DNA of 46,624 bases from Acidobacteriota bacterium (lineage in GTDB: Bacteria; Acidobacteriota; Vicinamibacteria; Marinacidobacterales; SMYC01), in contig SMYC01000285.1 in assembly GCA_004356105.1 (NCBI GenBank), forward strand, positions 1 to 46,624, read 5' to 3'. This document shows, piece by piece, positions 33,065 to 41,559 of this stretch. The stretch's first letter is position 1. The number at the start of each line of letters is the position of its first letter. Position numbers and translations under genes: made by a program. The notes beneath the pieces are model-generated. The model ran no database searches. It saw only the letters and a program-made list of their open reading frames with translations, and was not told the origin of the DNA.

Positions 33065-34494
33065 CGCTCGTAGCGCTCGGTTTTCTCACCGGCGGAGTGG
33101 CGCTCGGGTTGGTCGTGGGGGCAATTCCGGGACTGACGGCTACGCTGGCCATCGCGCTTCTTCTGCCGTTCACGTTCTCGCTCGAGACGGTTGACGCACT
33201 GCTCGCGCTGACGGGGATCTATGTCGGCGGCATCTATGGCGGCTCGATCACAGCGATCACTGTCCGTATCCCGGGAGCGCCCGCCAATACCATGACGCTT
33301 CTCGACGGGCATGCCATGGCGCAAGCCGGTCGAACGGAGGAGGCACTCGGGCTCGCGACGTTCAGCTCGTTTGTCGGCGGGATCGCTGGAGGCGTCGTTC
33401 TGGTTTTGTTTGCGCCGCAGCTCGCCCGTCTCTCGCTCGAGTTTCAATCCCCGGAAGTTTTCTCGCTCGTCGTCTTCGCACTCGTCGCGGTCGCGGCCGT
33501 CAGCACCGGTCCGCTCACGAAAGGTCTAGCGGCAACGACCCTTGGACTCATGCTCTCGACCGTTGGGCTCGACCGGCTCGTCCCGGTGAGCCGGTTTTCC
33601 ATGGGAGTTCCGGATCTGCTCGCAGGCATCCCGCTACTTCCGGTCGTCATCGGACTGTTCGCGCTGAGCGAGCTGTTCTGGCAGGCGAGCGAAAAACTCA
33701 CATCCCTCGAGAAACCCGCGATCGAGTGGCGACGCGTGTTCGATTTCATACCGACCGTGAAGCGCGTCGGGGTCGCGCTCTTCGCGAAGAGCGCCGCGAT
33801 TGGCGCTTTCGTGGGTGCGCTCCCCGGTGGCGGAGCAGCCATGAGCGCCTTTCTCGCCTACGCCGAAGCGAAGCGGAGCTCACCGAATCCCGACGCGTTC
33901 GGAACCGGCATCCCCGAAGGCATCATCGCGCCCGAGACCGCCAACAACGCGATGACGGGCGGCGCCTTCGTGCCGATGCTGGCCCTCGGCATCCCGGGCG
34001 ATGCGGTTACCGCGGTCATCCTGGGCGGCCTCATCATCCAAGGTCTGACGCCCGGCCCAACGCTCTTCCGTGACGCCGGTGACGTGATGACGCCTCTTTT
34101 CGTCGGCTATTTCCTAGCTTACGTGCTCGTCCTCGTGCTCGGGCTTGCTCTGCTTCCGTGGTTCGCGCGGCTCGCGACCATCGACCGCAAATATTTGCTG
34201 CCGTTCATCGGTTCGGTGTCACTCGTCGGTGCCTATGCGTCGGAGCGGACCGCGTTCGCGATGGGCCTGACCGTCGCGATTGGTATTTTCGGCTATACAC
34301 TGCGCCGTTTCGACTACCCGCTCGTGCCGGTCTTGCTCGGGCTCATCCTCGGCCCACTCCTCGAGACAAATTTTCGGCGATCCCTCATGCTCTCGGAAAA
34401 CGGCGCGTGGATCTTTGTCTCGTCGCCGCTGAGCGCCGGCTTACTCATTGGCGCAGCAGTGCTCGTGATTCACTTCGCCCGCCGGAACCGCTAA
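33061..34494 (+). CDS. tctA: Tripartite tricarboxylate transporter large membrane subunit (TctA)
   Basis: I place the start at TTG 33061, overlapping the tctB stop, giving 477 residues; the longer frame back to 32830 runs antiparallel to tctB coding sense and lacks family similarity. The protein has about twelve membrane segments. Signatures are VGAIPGLTATLAIALLLPFTF near residues 19-39, GGIYGGSITAITVRIPGAPANT, and EGIIAPETANNAMTGGAFVPMLALGIPG. TctA is the transport channel of the TTT system. The complete set tctC, tctB and tctA is present, interrupted by the ThDP enzyme gene. Confidence 0.93.
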   Translation: MTLVALGFLTGGVALGLVVGAIPGLTATLAIALLLPFTFSLETVDALLALTGIYVGGIYGGSITAITVRIPGAPANTMTLLDGHAMAQAGRTEEALGLATFSSFVGGIAGGVVLVLFAPQLARLSLEFQSPEVFSLVVFALVAVAAVSTGPLTKGLAATTLGLMLSTVGLDRLVPVSRFSMGVPDLLAGIPLLPVVIGLFALSELFWQASEKLTSLEKPAIEWRRVFDFIPTVKRVGVALFAKSAAIGAFVGALPGGGAAMSAFLAYAEAKRSSPNPDAFGTGIPEGIIAPETANNAMTGGAFVPMLALGIPGDAVTAVILGGLIIQGLTPGPTLFRDAGDVMTPLFVGYFLAYVLVLVLGLALLPWFARLATIDRKYLLPFIGSVSLVGAYASERTAFAMGLTVAIGIFGYTLRRFDYPLVPVLLGLILGPLLETNFRRSLMLSENGAWIFVSSPLSAGLLIGAAVLVIHFARRNR

Positions 34495-34604
34495 AGCTAC
34501 TGGCCCGTAGCCGGAGCGTTCGTCGGCAAGGTTGCAGCGCTCGGAGACCCAAGCGGAATCTAGCGGTTCGATTACCCAGAATCAGCTTTCATCCGTGCCG
34601 CCTT

Positions 34605-35677
34605 TCATCTTCTACTATCAATCTTCCGCTGGATAAAATCCGACCCGTAGACACGCTCCGCCTGCAGTAAATTGTGTTGCGGGCATAAGAGTTGAAGCAA
34701 TCGCTCATCGTTTCTGCGATAGATGGCAAACGGCGCCCCGTGGTCGATGTGCAGTCCGGCCCGCGCAGTACACCTCGTCCCGTCGTAGCCGGTATAGACG
34801 CATTCGTAACGGCCCCGTTCGTGAACGCGCTCAGAAACCTCGGAGGAATGTAACGAGACTGCGCTGGCGCGTCTTTTTTTGCCATCTCGTTCGAACGAGA
34901 TGGCGCAGCGCCCGCCTTCTGCCTCTTTCTCCGCCGCTCGAGCTTCTTCTTCGGGTCCTTCTTGTCGAGCGCGATGTCGATCGCCTTCTCCAAAATGTCG
35001 GCCATGTGCGCCTGGGCGTTGTCGACCCCCAACACCTCTGCCAGGCGTTCGAACTTGTCCCTGAAATCTCGATCGGCGGAGAAGCGAAAATTGAAAACCG
35101 ATGGCTGGGCCGGCTGCAGAATGGTCGGTGAGTTTTTCGTTTTCTCCACGGGCGAAGTTGGGGGTGATGATGATGGTGGCGACGACGATAGCTCCAATCG
35201 CGTCACTTTCTTTGTGGGTTCGGGCCGCTTGCGGATGGACGGCTCGAAAACGGTTTTTGGCCTGAAAGCCACGACATACTCCTCAGTCTCCTTGCGCGTC
35301 TTCCCAGCGCAATTGGAAATGACGTCGTCGACATTGTCCTCAGTGAGATGGGGCGCGAGAAGAGCCGCGACCGTAAGGCTGACGCGAGACTCAGCCAGCG
35401 CTACCAGTAGCTGAGGGAAACGTCGCGAAACGTTGGCCACATGAATGCGTGCCGGTACCGCACCCTCGCTCAAGTTGAGCGCGCGAATGCAGTAATCATA
35501 GAGGCTCTTGTAACCAAGCTCGAGCGCGGTCTTGCGAGCCGACATCTCGGCGAGATGGGCAATGAGCCTGGCGATGTTCCCGTTCTCCGCGACAACCAGC
35601 TTGCCTGCTGAGTGAACGAGCTCGTCGCGAGAAAGCCCTTCGAGCTTCTTGAAGTAGCTCTTGAATTGTTCGATCAT
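34605..35677 (-). pseudogene. DUF222/HNH endonuclease-like gene with a -1 frameshift before the HNH domain
   Basis: The intact N-terminal part starts at ATG 35677 after AGGTGGAG. It is helical (EQFKSYFKKLEGLSRDELVHSAGKL...RFPQLLVALAESRVSLT), followed by a low-complexity S/P/T linker and a basic segment, as in bacterial HNH proteins. After SRYIPP (about 34845) the reading frame yields meaningless sequence and stops at 34589. A shift of one base at about 34839-34845 restores EVSERVHERGRYECVYTG, then DGTRC, LHIDHGAPFA and LCPQHNLLQAERVYG, the HNH nuclease core, ending at 34605. The metal-site His-Asp-His and the cysteines are intact in that frame. It is a one-base deletion: either a recent pseudogene or a sequencing error. 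Confidence 0.8.
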
Positions 35678-35871
35678 CGTCTCCACCTGAGTAACGAATT
35701 ATACTCCACGGTTTTTAGCGGCCGTGAGAGGACGCTCGACGACCGAAAACGGGTTGATTCGAAACGAAAATCAGAATGGACGTTTCGAGCGCAGGTGAGG
35801 GCTATGCCGCGCTCGTCAGAGGGGTTCCAGGACAGCGGAACCACACGACATATTTTGCCGCCCGAAACCTG

Positions 35872-36255
35872 TCAAGCCTTTCTTTGTTCTTTTTTGGGAT
35901 TCCGGATCCACAGCGCACCGACTGCCCACACGCGCAGGGCAACATCGCCGGGCAACATCGCCGGCCGATCCGAGGTATCGGCGTTCATTCGTTGTTCCAC
36001 AACGCGGGCCGCCACACGCATCAGAATGCGGCCTGCGCCGCGCTCAGATAGCGGGACCGCACCTTGCCCTCTTCGCTACGCGTGAGAGTAAAGTACGGGC
36101 CGTGCCCGCGCCTGCGGGTCGTGCTGGCAGCGACACTCCTTCTGACCACACTTCACAAACCGCTCGGACACCGAGCCGCGGCCCATCGGAGTCGGCTCGG
36201 CCAGTTCTTTAGCGAGCTCACGAACTACTGTGGGGATCGGTCTCGGGGCATCATC
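35872..36255 (-). pseudogene. ISKra4-family transposase remnant (with DUF6788-like N-terminus)
   Basis: Read downward on the minus strand, three frames give pieces of one protein. First comes GRGSVSERFVKCGQKECRCQ then HDPQARA, a DUF6788-type zinc-finger opening. After a frameshift near 36095 it reads YFTLTRSEEGKVRSRYLSAA. After another near 36030 it reads LMRVAARVVEQRMNADTSD, the N-terminal block of ISKra4-type transposases. It ends at a TGA at 35872-35874. The catalytic domain is absent. I see no terminal inverted repeats, so only a fossil of the insertion sequence is left. Confidence 0.65.
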
Positions 36256-36260
36256 TTATC

Positions 36261-36286
36261 TCCTACGGTTATTTATAGCCGTAGGA
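36261..36286 (-). promoter_or_regulatory. Hairpin before the transposase remnant
   Basis: TCCTACGG (36261-36268) and CCGTAGGA (36279-36286) form a perfect 8-bp stem around a 10-base AT-rich loop. On the minus strand the arm nearer the start includes part of a likely SD (TAGGAG) just before ATGATG. It could have limited translation of the transposase or served as a recognition element. Confidence 0.4.
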
Positions 36287-36402
36287 TTAGAGTTCGCAAA
36301 AACTACTTCGCTCCGCGTGATCCGAGCTTCCTCATACTGGCCCGACGGACAGTCTTCGGTTGCTGCAGAAGTGCGTTTAATGATGTAAAAAACGCAGCGT
36401 AA

Positions 36403-36769
36403 ATGACATCAGTACCGCGACTATTCCAGGATCCAGAGGTCAGTTTCTTGCTATTTGGAACCTCGAGGAATGGGCAAGTCCACGTGGCTTCGTGGCCATC
36501 TCGATGATCCCCTTTGGATCGATTTGCTCGATCCTGAACAGTACCGCAGATACCTGGCGCGTCCGGAGAGACTACGAGGTCGCACCGCGGCGGACCCTGA
36601 CAAACGCGTTGTCGTCGTGGACGAGATACAAAAGGTGCCCTCTCTGCTGGATGACGTTCACCAGGTTATCGAGACCGACCGTGCACCAAAGTTCATCCTC
36701 ACGAGCTCGACTCGCGCAAGCGTGCTGTCAAGTCGACGTTGCGCGAGCAAGCCGGCGTCGCCGGAGTGA
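36403..36769 (+). pseudogene. Frameshifted N-terminal part of an AAA_14/DUF4143 ATPase
   Basis: From ATG 36403 the frame reads VPRLFQDPEVSFLLFG; then one extra A near 36459-36460 shifts the frame, and PRGMGKSTWL continues in the next frame. Together they rebuild a Walker A motif (GPRGMGKS). KRVVVVDEIQKVPSLLDDVHQVIE gives Walker B and the 'DEIQ' box of the AAA_14 family, and FILTSSTR the sensor strand. A second shift occurs at about 36715, and the C-terminal DUF4143 half is missing. Intact members have about 380-420 residues and are often found in accessory regions. The gene is dead. Confidence 0.75.
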
Positions 36770-36905
36770 CGTCTCCGCTCGAGTCACGCGGGCCGGGTCA
36801 CGGCGTCCCAAGCGAGGAGACGCGCGACCTCGTAGCTCTCGGTGATGGCGAACCTGCAACAGTTGGCACCCGACGCGCCCCCTCCAATTGCGCACAGTGA
36901 CACGG

Positions 36906-36934
36906 TTGTAACATCCCCGTCGAATCGATAGATT
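36906..36934 (+). promoter_or_regulatory. Putative promoter of the kinase fragment
   Basis: TTGTAA (36906-36911) and TAGATT (36929-36934) are 17 bases apart. The -10 box ends 6 bases before ATG 36941, and no SD is present, again fitting a leaderless start. Confidence 0.35.
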
Positions 36935-36940
36935 CTCTCG

Positions 36941-37225
36941 ATGCCCCTCGCCTCGAGAACGCGCCTCGGCCCATATGAGATCGTATCGCTAGTCGGCAAA
37001 GGAAGCATGGGTGAGGTTTACCGCGCTCGCGACACGAAGCTCGAGCGCGACGTCGCGATCAAAGTCCTTCCTGAAGAGTTCTCTCGCGATAAGGAGCGGT
37101 TGGATCGGTTCGAGCGCGAGGCCCGGCTTCTTGCGCAGCTCAATCACCCGAATATCGCCACGCTCCACGGTCTCGAAGAGCACGACGAATCAGAGAGGAG
37201 AAAACACGGTGAGAAAATCGGGTAG
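36941..37225 (+). pseudogene. Ser/Thr protein kinase, N-lobe only
   Basis: This 94-residue fragment starts as a typical acidobacterial Hanks-type kinase. It has TRLGPYEIVSLVGKGSMGEVYRARD with the glycine loop (19-24), the ATP-binding lysine (Lys41, VAIKV) and the helix-C glutamate in FEREARLL (Glu60), ending with NHPNIATLHGLEE. Family similarity stops at about residue 81. Fifteen unrelated residues follow to a stop at 37225, overlapping the next gene. The catalytic HRD and DFG region is absent, so the product cannot be a kinase. Its promoter and start look intact, so a truncated protein might still be made. Confidence 0.8.
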
Positions 37226-37883
37226 GTACATCTTGCTGTTCGCGCTCGGAACGCCTCTGCTCGCTCAAGAAAGGGCCGAGGATGAGATCGGGTATCGAGT
37301 TTTGGAGTTTGGGGAGAATTACACGGTCTTTGAAGACGGACTCACTCCCCGTTTGCGGGTTCGTGCCAATTTCTACAAAGGCAAGGACGACGACGCCTGG
37401 CATTCCTCCCCAGGACAAATTTCCATCGAGTATGGATTGCCCAAATGGAGACCGGCTTACGAGAGTATCTTCAAGAGTTTCCCTGACGGACAGCGCTGGA
37501 GATTGGGTTCGAACTATTGGACAAATTTTTCGAGCTCCTTTCCCATCCAAGTAGGGGACGCGCGTTTGCCCGCAGGTTTCTATTTTCTGGTGCTGGAAAA
37601 GGGCGACGGCCGATCTTGGAAACTGGTCTTCCTGAAGCCGTCCCAGGTCCATGAGCTCCAGATCGATCCATGGCATGTCAATCGGCAGACGAGTGGACCG
37701 CCAGTCCTGTCCTTGGCTTTGGTGGAGGCCGAAAAGAATTCCGCCACGGAAAGTCTAGAGATCAGGCTGAGACTACGGGATGAGAATCCGAAGCAGTTCC
37801 TGATCGACATTCGATTCGGACCCGTTCATCTTCAGAGCTCTTGGGTCACGGCTGACTTTCAACCGATGGATACCAATAATTAA
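37209..37883 (+). CDS. Secreted DUF2911-like protein
   Basis: This 224-residue protein starts at GTG 37209, with GAGGAG about 10 bases upstream and signal peptide MRKSGRYILLFALGTPLLAQ. The body resembles DUF2911: SSPGQISIEYGLPKWRP, QRWRLGSNYWTNFSSSFPIQVGD, LPAGFYFLVLEKG then RSWKLVFLKP, and a C-terminal IDIRFGPVHLQSSW. The family is common in Bacteroidetes and Acidobacteriota, secreted, of unknown function. It begins inside the tail of the kinase fragment. Codon use is less GC-biased than in the neighbours, which suggests arrival with the event that cut the kinase. Confidence 0.75.
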   Translation: MRKSGRYILLFALGTPLLAQERAEDEIGYRVLEFGENYTVFEDGLTPRLRVRANFYKGKDDDAWHSSPGQISIEYGLPKWRPAYESIFKSFPDGQRWRLGSNYWTNFSSSFPIQVGDARLPAGFYFLVLEKGDGRSWKLVFLKPSQVHELQIDPWHVNRQTSGPPVLSLALVEAEKNSATESLEIRLRLRDENPKQFLIDIRFGPVHLQSSWVTADFQPMDTNN

Positions 37884-37884
37884 C

Positions 37885-39954
37885 CTACTCGCTCGTCGCC
37901 GCTGACGTCGCGAGCGCATGACGCGTCACCCACTCGAATTGGCGCTTCAAGCGGTCGAGCCGGTGGTAGTACTCGCGCAAGCCATGGCCTTCGCGCGGGT
38001 AGAAGACGAGCTCGACGGCAACGCCGCGATCCTTGAGCGCGCGGTAAAACTCCATCGGCTGGCCAATGGGTACGCGCTGGTCGTTTCCGCCGTGAAGGAT
38101 CAATGTCGGGGTCGTGACGTTATCGGCGAAGGTCAGCCCGGACCGGTCGCGATAGAGCTGCTCCGTCTCGGGAGACAGCGTTCCGTTGAAGAACGTCCCG
38201 AGATAGCTCGGGACGTCGTTGGTGCCGTACATGCTGACGAGATTCGTGAGACCGGCACCGATCATCGCGGCTTTGAAACGCGTCGTCTGCGACACTGTCC
38301 AGCACGTCATGTAGCCGCCATAGCTCCAGCCTTGGAAGGCGAGCTTGTCGGGATCGGCGATCCCCATCTCGATCACCGCATCGACCCCGGCCATGATGTC
38401 GCGGTAGTCTCCTCCGCCCCAATCCGCGAGGTTCCCCCGCATGAACGTCTCACCGTAATTCGTGCTCCCGCGCGGATTAGGATAGAGCACCGCCCACCCT
38501 TGGCCGGCCCAGTGTTGGCCGCCGTCGCCATAGCGCACACGGTAATAATCGTGATGCGCGCCGGTGGGGCCGCCATGCGCGACAGTCATGAGCGGATAAC
38601 GCTCGCCTTGAACGTAGCCGACCGGCTTCACGAGCACACCTTCGACCTCGAAGCCCTCGGTGCTCTTCCACCGGATGACTTCCGTCTTGCCAAGCTCGAG
38701 CTCTCGGGTTTCGGGATGGACATCGCTCAGCTTCGCCGGCGCGGAAAAATCGAGCCCCGAGACGTAGACGTCGGCCGGCGCCTCGGCGGATTCGAGCGTG
38801 AAGGCCACCCGCGAGCCGTCGGCGCTCACGGAGCCCAAGCCGAGGAATCGTTTGTCGGTGAGCTTCTCGTAGCGCTCCGACGCAACGTCATAAGCAAAGA
38901 CCTCACGATAAACGCTGTCGCCTGCGGTGAACAGGATCCTTCGGCTGTCCGGCGTCCACCGGGGATTCGAGGGAATCCGATCGAATCCCGTCGAGACGTC
39001 CCGCAAGCTGCCTTTCTGCACGTCATAGATCGTCAAATGGGCGTTTATCAGCGGTTGGATGAGTGTGCCGTCCGGAAGCGGCTCGCTGTTATTCGGGATC
39101 GACAGGAACGCAATCGCCTTGCCGTCTGGTGACCATGCGGGGGAGCGGTCCGCGCCAGGATTCTCGGTAATCTTTTGGGCAGCGCCTCCGACCGATTGAA
39201 CATAAATGTCGTCGCGGCTGTCTCGAAGCCAAAGCGTGGGAGCGCCGGTAAAAGCAATCCGGGTCCCGTCGGGAGACCAGCTTGGGCGGCCTTTGACGGT
39301 GAAATCGGCAGCTTCGGTTTGAATCACCGCCTCTTTGGATGAGACATCGATGACCCAGAGCCTGTTGAAGCGCGCGTCGTCCTCATAGACGAGCGGATCG
39401 TCGCGACGGTCTTTTTTTTCCTCGTCGTCCTCGGAGAGAGCCTCCTTCGCCGTAAAAGCAATCTTTGAGCTGTCCGGGGACCAGACGTAATCGAGGACGC
39501 CTTCTTTTGCTTCCGTTAGTGGCATCGCTTCACCGCCGGCGGTGCGCATCAGCCACACCTGCCGCTTGGGCTCGTCGTCCTTAATCTTCGTCTTAGCGTT
39601 GGTCTTGCCGCTTCCGCGCGCGGCTAGAAAGCTCATCCACTTGCCATCCGGCGACCACCGCGGCCCGCTCTCGCCCTTTTCACCAAAAGTCAGCTGCGTC
39701 GCCTCGCCGGCATCGGTCGCGACACGCCAGAGATGCGAGACAAAGGTCTTCGTACCTTCTTTGTCACCTTCTTCCCAGGCCGACACGGTGTAGAGAACCG
39801 AGCTAGCGTCGGGAGAAATCTGTGGCGAGCCCACGCTCTTCATCGACAAAATGTCTTCGAACTCGACAGGACGCTTGTCCTGCGCAAGACCGAAGGAGGC
39901 GACGCTAAGAGCGCCCGAAACGAGAGCCACGAGAACAACGTGTCGATATTTCAT
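37885..39954 (-). CDS. Secreted S9 family peptidase (acylaminoacyl-peptidase type)
   Basis: Starting at ATG 39954, this is a 689-residue serine peptidase with signal peptide MKYRHVVLVALVSGALSVASFGLAQ. A TolB/WD40-like propeller spans about 30-415 with many 'WSPDGK' strands and a charged insert near 175-185. The hydrolase domain has Ser544 in GWSYGGYM, Asp625 in GGNDQRVP and His657 in REGHGLRE. Unlike the S9 enzyme at 19129-21201, its nucleophile elbow is the standard one. It should trim peptides in the periplasm. It is convergent with the DUF2911-like gene (1 base between the stops) and divergent from the rhomboid gene. Confidence 0.94.
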   Translation of the reverse strand: MKYRHVVLVALVSGALSVASFGLAQDKRPVEFEDILSMKSVGSPQISPDASSVLYTVSAWEEGDKEGTKTFVSHLWRVATDAGEATQLTFGEKGESGPRWSPDGKWMSFLAARGSGKTNAKTKIKDDEPKRQVWLMRTAGGEAMPLTEAKEGVLDYVWSPDSSKIAFTAKEALSEDDEEKKDRRDDPLVYEDDARFNRLWVIDVSSKEAVIQTEAADFTVKGRPSWSPDGTRIAFTGAPTLWLRDSRDDIYVQSVGGAAQKITENPGADRSPAWSPDGKAIAFLSIPNNSEPLPDGTLIQPLINAHLTIYDVQKGSLRDVSTGFDRIPSNPRWTPDSRRILFTAGDSVYREVFAYDVASERYEKLTDKRFLGLGSVSADGSRVAFTLESAEAPADVYVSGLDFSAPAKLSDVHPETRELELGKTEVIRWKSTEGFEVEGVLVKPVGYVQGERYPLMTVAHGGPTGAHHDYYRVRYGDGGQHWAGQGWAVLYPNPRGSTNYGETFMRGNLADWGGGDYRDIMAGVDAVIEMGIADPDKLAFQGWSYGGYMTCWTVSQTTRFKAAMIGAGLTNLVSMYGTNDVPSYLGTFFNGTLSPETEQLYRDRSGLTFADNVTTPTLILHGGNDQRVPIGQPMEFYRALKDRGVAVELVFYPREGHGLREYYHRLDRLKRQFEWVTRHALATSAATSE

Positions 39955-40007
39955 ACTGTTTCTATACCACAAAGCGAGAGAGGCCAGCGGCACGCTAGAA
40001 TGGAGAT

Positions 40008-41555
40008 ATGGAGCCGGTGCATCGATTTATCGTGACGCCGACGCTCGTGGCCATGAACGTCGCCATTTTTCTCGCGATGGTGAGCCTCGGTGTCTCCGCG
40101 ACCGCCCCCGGTCCGTGGGAGCTCTTGCCCTTTGGCGCCAATTTCGGCGGCTACACCGTGAACGGGCAGTGGTGGCGCTTGCTCACGTCCACCTTTCTCC
40201 ACTTCGGCGTGCTCCATATCGGTTTCAACATGTGGTGCCTCTGGAGCCTCGGCCGGCTCGCCGAACGGATGTTCGGGAACTGGCAATTTCTCACGATCTA
40301 CCTGCTCACCGGGCTCGGAGGAAGCGCCGCTAGCCTTATCTCGCATCCCCAATTCGTGAGCGCCGGCGCGTCCGGCGCCGTGTTCGGGATAGCCGGGGCC
40401 CTCGCTTCGTTTCTCTATTTCGCTCAGTTAAGCTTGCCCGAGAAAGTCGGGCGTGATCTTCAGACAAGCATCCTCTTCTTTATCGGCATCAATCTGATCA
40501 TCGGCTTCTCGCTCGATTTCGTCGACAATGCGGGTCATCTCGGCGGGCTCGTGGTGGGTGCGATTCTCGGAGCGGCGCTCAAATATCGCACGGCCTTTCT
40601 TGTTGCAGCCGGGACCGCCGTCGTCGCACTCGTCGCGTCGATGCCCATTGCGAAAGAGCGCGCACAAAATAGCGCTGCCGTCCTCGAGACCGAGGCGCTT
40701 CTTCTCGCCGCCACGGCCCATGGCGATGAAGCGCTCGCGAAGATCGAGGACGCACTCGAGAGCGAGGCCACGGTCCGAAGGCTCAGCATGGCGGCCGAGC
40801 TCTACCTCACGAGGGGACGCTACGACGACGCTATCGACGCCGCGCGTCGCGCGATAGCTCTCGACCCGCAGCACAAACCGCCCCAACAACTGCTCGGAAT
40901 GGCCCTGTTCGCGGCCAAGCGCTACGAAGAGGCGGTCGACGAGCTCCGCCTCACGATACAGCTCGAGAGCGTCGACGAGCGGCGCAATGCCCTCGAGCGT
41001 GACCCGGCGGGGCTGCAGAGTCACGTGCTTCTCAGTCGCGCGCTTCACGAGCTTGGACGCCAAGAGGAGGCCGTGAAAATTCTCGCGGAGGACCTCGAGT
41101 GGGCGCCCGACTCGTTCTTGGCTCACAACGAGATTGGCCTCGTCTATTACCGCATCAACGAGATCGACCTCGCCATTGCCGCTCTTCGAAAAGCGGCAGA
41201 GCTCGAGCCCGAGCACCCAGAGCCCCACAACCGACTTTCGCTGATCCTCGCACCAACCGGAGCCCTCGACGAGGCGCTCCAATCGATCGAGACCGCGATG
41301 GAGATCCTGCCGGACGCGCCGCACCTTCTCGACAGCCTCGGGACGGTGCGCTTTTATCGCGGCGAGCTCGACCTCGCGGTCGAAGCCTATCGCGACGCCA
41401 TAGCACTCGAGCCGCGGCGGGCCGTCTATCACTACAACCTCGCCGTGGCGTTTCTCGAGAACGGCAACAACGCGGCCGCCGCGAAAGCGAGAGCCGAAGC
41501 GCTGCGGCTAGCGCCCCATTTCGAGCCCACCGAGGAAGGTCGACCCGAGATCTGA
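40008..41555 (+). CDS. Rhomboid intramembrane serine protease fused to TPR domain
   Basis: This is a 515-residue protein. Residues 1-215 form a six-segment rhomboid core: WWRLLTSTFLHFGVLHIGFNM (about 55-75), catalytic Ser122 in GASGAVFG and His177 in NAGHLGG. A last membrane helix ends near 215. Residues about 220-515 carry at least five tetratricopeptide repeats (RYDDAIDAARRAIALDPQHK, RQEEAVKILAEDLEWAPDS, EIDLAIAALRKAAELEPEHPEPHNRL and others). Rhomboid-TPR fusions occur in Deltaproteobacteria and Acidobacteriota; the TPR probably recruits substrates in the cytosol. The next gene starts 4 bases after the stop, so an operon with the flavoenzyme and BamA-like genes is likely. Confidence 0.92.
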   Translation: MEPVHRFIVTPTLVAMNVAIFLAMVSLGVSATAPGPWELLPFGANFGGYTVNGQWWRLLTSTFLHFGVLHIGFNMWCLWSLGRLAERMFGNWQFLTIYLLTGLGGSAASLISHPQFVSAGASGAVFGIAGALASFLYFAQLSLPEKVGRDLQTSILFFIGINLIIGFSLDFVDNAGHLGGLVVGAILGAALKYRTAFLVAAGTAVVALVASMPIAKERAQNSAAVLETEALLLAATAHGDEALAKIEDALESEATVRRLSMAAELYLTRGRYDDAIDAARRAIALDPQHKPPQQLLGMALFAAKRYEEAVDELRLTIQLESVDERRNALERDPAGLQSHVLLSRALHELGRQEEAVKILAEDLEWAPDSFLAHNEIGLVYYRINEIDLAIAALRKAAELEPEHPEPHNRLSLILAPTGALDEALQSIETAMEILPDAPHLLDSLGTVRFYRGELDLAVEAYRDAIALEPRRAVYHYNLAVAFLENGNNAAAAKARAEALRLAPHFEPTEEGRPEI

Positions 41556-41559
41556 GGCG

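Larger units (their letters stand above)
35687..36940. other. Gene-poor degraded region
   Basis: These 1250 bases hold only gene remnants: an ISKra4-like transposase on the minus strand (35872-36255), a hairpin at 36261-36286 and a broken AAA_14 ATPase (36403-36769). The stretches 35687-35871, 36287-36402 and 36770-36905 show nothing I can name. Base composition is more AT-rich around 36240-36460 than in the flanking genes, which fits insertion and decay. Confidence 0.6.

Noticed and set aside
36784-37008. 74-codon minus-strand frame before the kinase fragment
   Set aside because: I could not match it to any family, and it overlaps the kinase start and promoter; probably chance.
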